NCBI GenBank assembly: GCA_002150815.3
Contig: NDFF03000029.1
Span: forward strand, 62,001 to 126,000
Source: Grammothele lineata
Lineage: Eukaryota; Basidiomycota; Agaricomycetes; Polyporales; Polyporaceae
Direction of reading: 5' to 3'
DNA length: 64,000 nt
Shown piece after piece: positions 60,899-64,000 of this stretch (position 1 is the first letter of the stretch; the number at the start of each line of letters is the position of its first letter). The notes beneath the pieces are model-generated. The model searched no databases. It had not been told where the DNA came from and worked only from the letters and a program-made list of their open reading frames with translations. The translations under genes were made by a program, and so were the position numbers.

Positions 60899-61987
60899 TC
60901 TTATGGCGGAGGCGAGACAATGGGTAGAAGGAGATGAAAGTGCAGTGTGCGGGCGAGTACGAAAGAACTGGAGAAAGTAGAATGGTGAGGGGCCATCAGG
61001 GAGGACTGTAGAGCCTTTATGAGGGACATGGCTACAATGTCAGTCGAAGCTTTGGTCTGTTGCATTGGATGTGGCCAGCGGAGGATGAAAAGGGAAACGC
61101 TTTGAGGAAGGAGGCCCAAAGCGACCGCAGCAGCTGGAAAGCGCAAGTTTGATGGACCACCCTACTATGAGCCTGAGGATGCAAGCTCTTCGCCGCAGAC
61201 AGTGGCCGTATCCACGCCACGAGGACGTCCTATAGTACCACAAGCATAAGCACCTCCTTTCAACCGCAGAGCAGGAGTGTCGTGAAAGGGAACGGAAAGA
61301 GGTCATACAGGACAGGACAGTGGCGGACCGACCAATGCCACTCATATCCAGCGTGATAGCGGACCATTTGGGGCATAACCACGCTAGCTTTTGTCTTCCG
61401 AGAGCCCATTGAGATCAAAATCCTTCTTGTTGTATGACGCACTGTGGTCAGCCTTGAGGTCGGATGCCTCGTGCTGGGACCACGCCGAACACAGGCGCCT
61501 CGAAGGGACGCTTTGACCTGAATATACAGCACCGTGAAATCCGCGCACTGCGAAGATCACTGGAGTTAGTATGAGAGATAGTGGAACTGACGGAATGGCA
61601 AAAAGAACTCACAAAGCGTACCGTTGAATTGCGATCGCATGCAGATGGTTGCGATATGACTCGTCTTTTTGCTGCGGCGGCGGTACTGTGACGTGGGCTG
61701 AGCGAGACATTAAGCCATGTGTTAACCGCCAGGCTGGACAATCAGTTCCAAAATTCCACACAAAGAACGTCATCAAGGAGAAGGAGGGAAATGGGCCACG
61801 GTCCGTAGATCGCAGCTATCTCGTTGACTCGGACAATGACTTGCTCACTACGCCACCCAAGTAAATCTAGGCGCCGGCGTGCCTCACAGCCTCTGACATC
61901 CTGTTGACTTAAAGGAATGACAGCGTTTTACAATTCATGAAAACTGCTCTATAGACATACACTTTTTGGCTGCCACGGCACCTTCGA
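60899..61987. other. Intergenic region, possible small gene
   Basis: About 1.09 kb upstream of the kinase and downstream of threonine synthase. A minus-strand frame starting at 61711 (MSRSAHVTVPPPQQKDESYR, then NHLHAIAIQRYAL) has codon use like a real small exon and a GTGAGT donor after it. I could not find a convincing downstream exon. Confidence 0.35.
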
Positions 61988-64000
61988 TTATACGCTCGCG
62001 CCGACCTGTCCCACCGCGGGAACGGCGTACTTTTCGATGACTTTCTTGACAAGCTCAACCTCGGGCGCCTCCACGTCGATGACTCGGCGTTCGCGCTCCA
62101 GCAGCCCCTTGAACTCGGGAGGGAGGATATCGCGCTCGAAGTCGAATGACGGCGAGTCCTGGAGCGCTCGGGTGACGGCCTCGGAGAACTTCGCAGGGTG
62201 GGCGGTCGACAGAACGATCTGCTTGACGGTTGCGGCACTGGCGTGGCAGGCGGGTCAGCACTGTGAGGAAACACGATTCGGAAAGGCGCACTTTAGTGGG
62301 GCGACTACTCGCGCGGCGCAAAGCCCGACAGCGGTGTGCGGGTCCGCGATGTAGTGCGTCTCGGACTCGAAGTAGTATTTGATAGTTTCAAGCGTCTGGC
62401 CGGCAGCTCATTAGCTCCTACAATATCCATGCAGCAAATTTGGCAGATTTTACCTGCTCGTCCGACACACGTTCCGCAAAGAAATCTCTCCTCGCGAGCT
62501 CGAGCGCCGCCACAGGGACCTCTACGCGCCCGTCCTGCTTCACCTTACCCATCCAGTCTGCAATGGTCGCGCTCGCAGTGCGCAAGCGAGCTGCAGCGTC
62601 GGTGCCCTCGGCCGACTCAAACGCAAGGTACCAAAGCAGCCTCTCAAAGTTGCTCGAGACGAGGATGTCCATCGCGGGGCTCAGCGTCTCCTTCACGCCA
62701 CCCGCCGCCGTCTGTTTCCCATCCGACGCCCCCGCAGCGGGCGCGGTCGGCGCGATCGACGCCGGGGTGGCCGCGCCCGACGGGGGCGGGGACGAGTCGA
62801 CCTTCTCGTACGCGCCGGAGCGCCAGAAACGGGCAAGGATGTCGTTCGCGTTCGTCGCGACGCCGAGGCGGCCCATGTGCAGCCCCATACGCTTGGCGTA
62901 GTAGCCCGCGAGGATGTCGCCGAAGTTGCCGGTGGGGACGACGTACTGGATCTCGAACGCGGCGGACTCGGGCAGCTGGCGGCGGAGGTGGAAGTAGGAG
63001 AGGAAGTAATAAACCGTTTGCGCGAGGATGCGCGCCCAGTTGATGGAGTTGACGGCGCCGAGGCGATGTGTGGCGTTGAAGTCTCGGTCGGCGAAGAGAG
63101 ATTTGACAATGTCCTGATAAGTTGCTTTAGAGTGAGACGGTGGCTGGCGGATAGAAGGCGCCGCATACCTGGCAGTCATCGAACGTGCCGTGTACGGCAA
63201 GGTTGTGGACGTTCGGGTCCGTGACTGTTGTCATCTGCGCCTCCTGTATGGGCGAAACACGACCCTTCGGGTGCAGGATGAAGATGGAAACGTTGGCCTT
63301 GTTGCGAAGTCCGTAAATGGCGGCACTAGGAACAAGTCAGTAAATGTCGAAAATAACTAGGATATTATGCCGCCTCCGTTCACTTGGCTCACTGCACCGA
63401 GGTTCCTGGTTCCTGCACAATTCTCATGACGTCGACCGCCGTCATATTATGTCACTGGTCATCGTCCACGCGGAGAAACAAGCACGGAACAAAATCGCTA
63501 ACAGCCCAACAACCCTCCCCATGGTACTATTTTCCTCGCGCGCACGGGGCGGCGGCCATGACGCGGGATAGAGAGAACGTGGAACGACGAGGTACGTCAT
63601 GTATAACGGGGGGCTCACCTTCCGGTATCTCCGCTAGTTGCACCTACGACCGTCAGCTTCTCCGGCTTCTCGTCTGATGATTTACGCGCATTTCTCCTTT
63701 TGAGGAAGAACTCGAAGAGGTTGCCAAGCAACTGCAGGGCAACGTCCTTGAACGCAAAGGTAGGCCCGTGGAAGAGCTCAAGGATGTAAGTGGTCTCCGT
63801 GAGCTTCTTGAGCGGTGTGATGTCAGGGTGGCGGAAGGTGCTGTAAGACTTCTCGACGAGCGCACGGAGCTCATCCCTGGAGATTTCTTCGGGAGAGATG
63901 TACAGAGACAAGACCTCTACGGAGAGGTCAACGAAGGAGTAGCTCTTCCATTCCGTCTGCCAGTTTGGGGGGAGAGAAGGAATGCGCTCCGGAATGTAGA
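61988..64000 (-). CDS. THR4: Threonine synthase (partial; N-terminus outside the window)
   Basis: PLP enzyme converting O-phosphohomoserine to threonine, the last step of threonine synthesis. Seen from YIPERIPSLPPNWQTEWKSY at the window edge to the stop at 61988. The PLP lysine is in GPTFAFKDVALQLLG and the phosphate-binding loop is VVGATSGDTGSAA. Other family signatures are NKANVSIFILHPKGRVSPIQ, NVHNLAVHGTFDDCQD, FNATHRLGAVNSINWARILA, VPTGNFGDILAGYYAKRMGL and a C-terminal STAHPAKFSEAVTRAL. Five exons are visible. The intron inside the SGDTGS loop (63618-63326) is 293 nt, long for this region. A junction with donor AAGTGCGC in the segment after DPHTAVGLCAA restores frame. Perhaps 25-30 N-terminal residues are missing. 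Confidence 0.93.

Overview
The window looks like nuclear DNA of a basidiomycete fungus, most likely an agaricomycete. Genes are interrupted by many short introns (mostly 50-80 nt, GT-AG) and coding DNA is GC-rich with a strong third-position bias. The accessory genes belong to families typical of mushroom-forming fungi: 7TM-like DUF6533 and DUF6534 proteins, a DUF6593 protein and a siderophore transporter. I see no bacterial operons, CRISPR array, rRNA, convincing tRNA or intact transposon. Exon models were built by hand from splice signals, frame continuity and remembered family patterns.

Region 1 (1-12 kb) is mostly housekeeping: dihydrofolate reductase (+), the cullin-ligase RING protein Rbx1 (-), divergent from tubulin cofactor C (+). 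Then come two related cysteine-rich proteins (4.9-6.0 kb + and 8.1-8.5 kb -) flanking a conserved, probably mitochondrial protein (-). A siderophore-iron MFS transporter (+) follows, with an iron-type GATA site upstream.

Region 2 (13-27 kb) is dominated by one giant gene. Seventeen exons join in frame into about 3,565 residues: a disordered N-terminus, a PH-like domain, very long Ser/Thr/Pro-rich tracts, a degenerate Cys-containing repeat, several short helices and a long C-terminal coiled coil. A SURF6/Rrp14 ribosome-biogenesis gene follows.

Region 3 (28-51 kb) mixes accessory membrane proteins with chromatin genes. Two tandem DUF6533 genes are followed by the cohesin SA/Scc3 subunit (-) and, divergently, an Rsc7/Swp82 remodeller subunit (+). 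They share a short promoter with a pair of MluI cell-cycle boxes. Next are an intron-rich peroxisomal acyl-CoA/4-coumarate-CoA ligase-like gene (-), a DUF6593 gene (+), a third DUF6533 gene (-) and a DUF6534 gene (+).

Region 4 (52-64 kb), all on the minus strand, holds a 976-residue low-complexity coiled-coil protein with an unusually long intron, a divergent protein kinase with altered VAIK, DFG and APE motifs, and threonine synthase, whose N-terminus lies beyond the window.

The most novel material is the giant PH/coiled-coil protein, the paralogous Cys-rich pair, and the divergent kinase.
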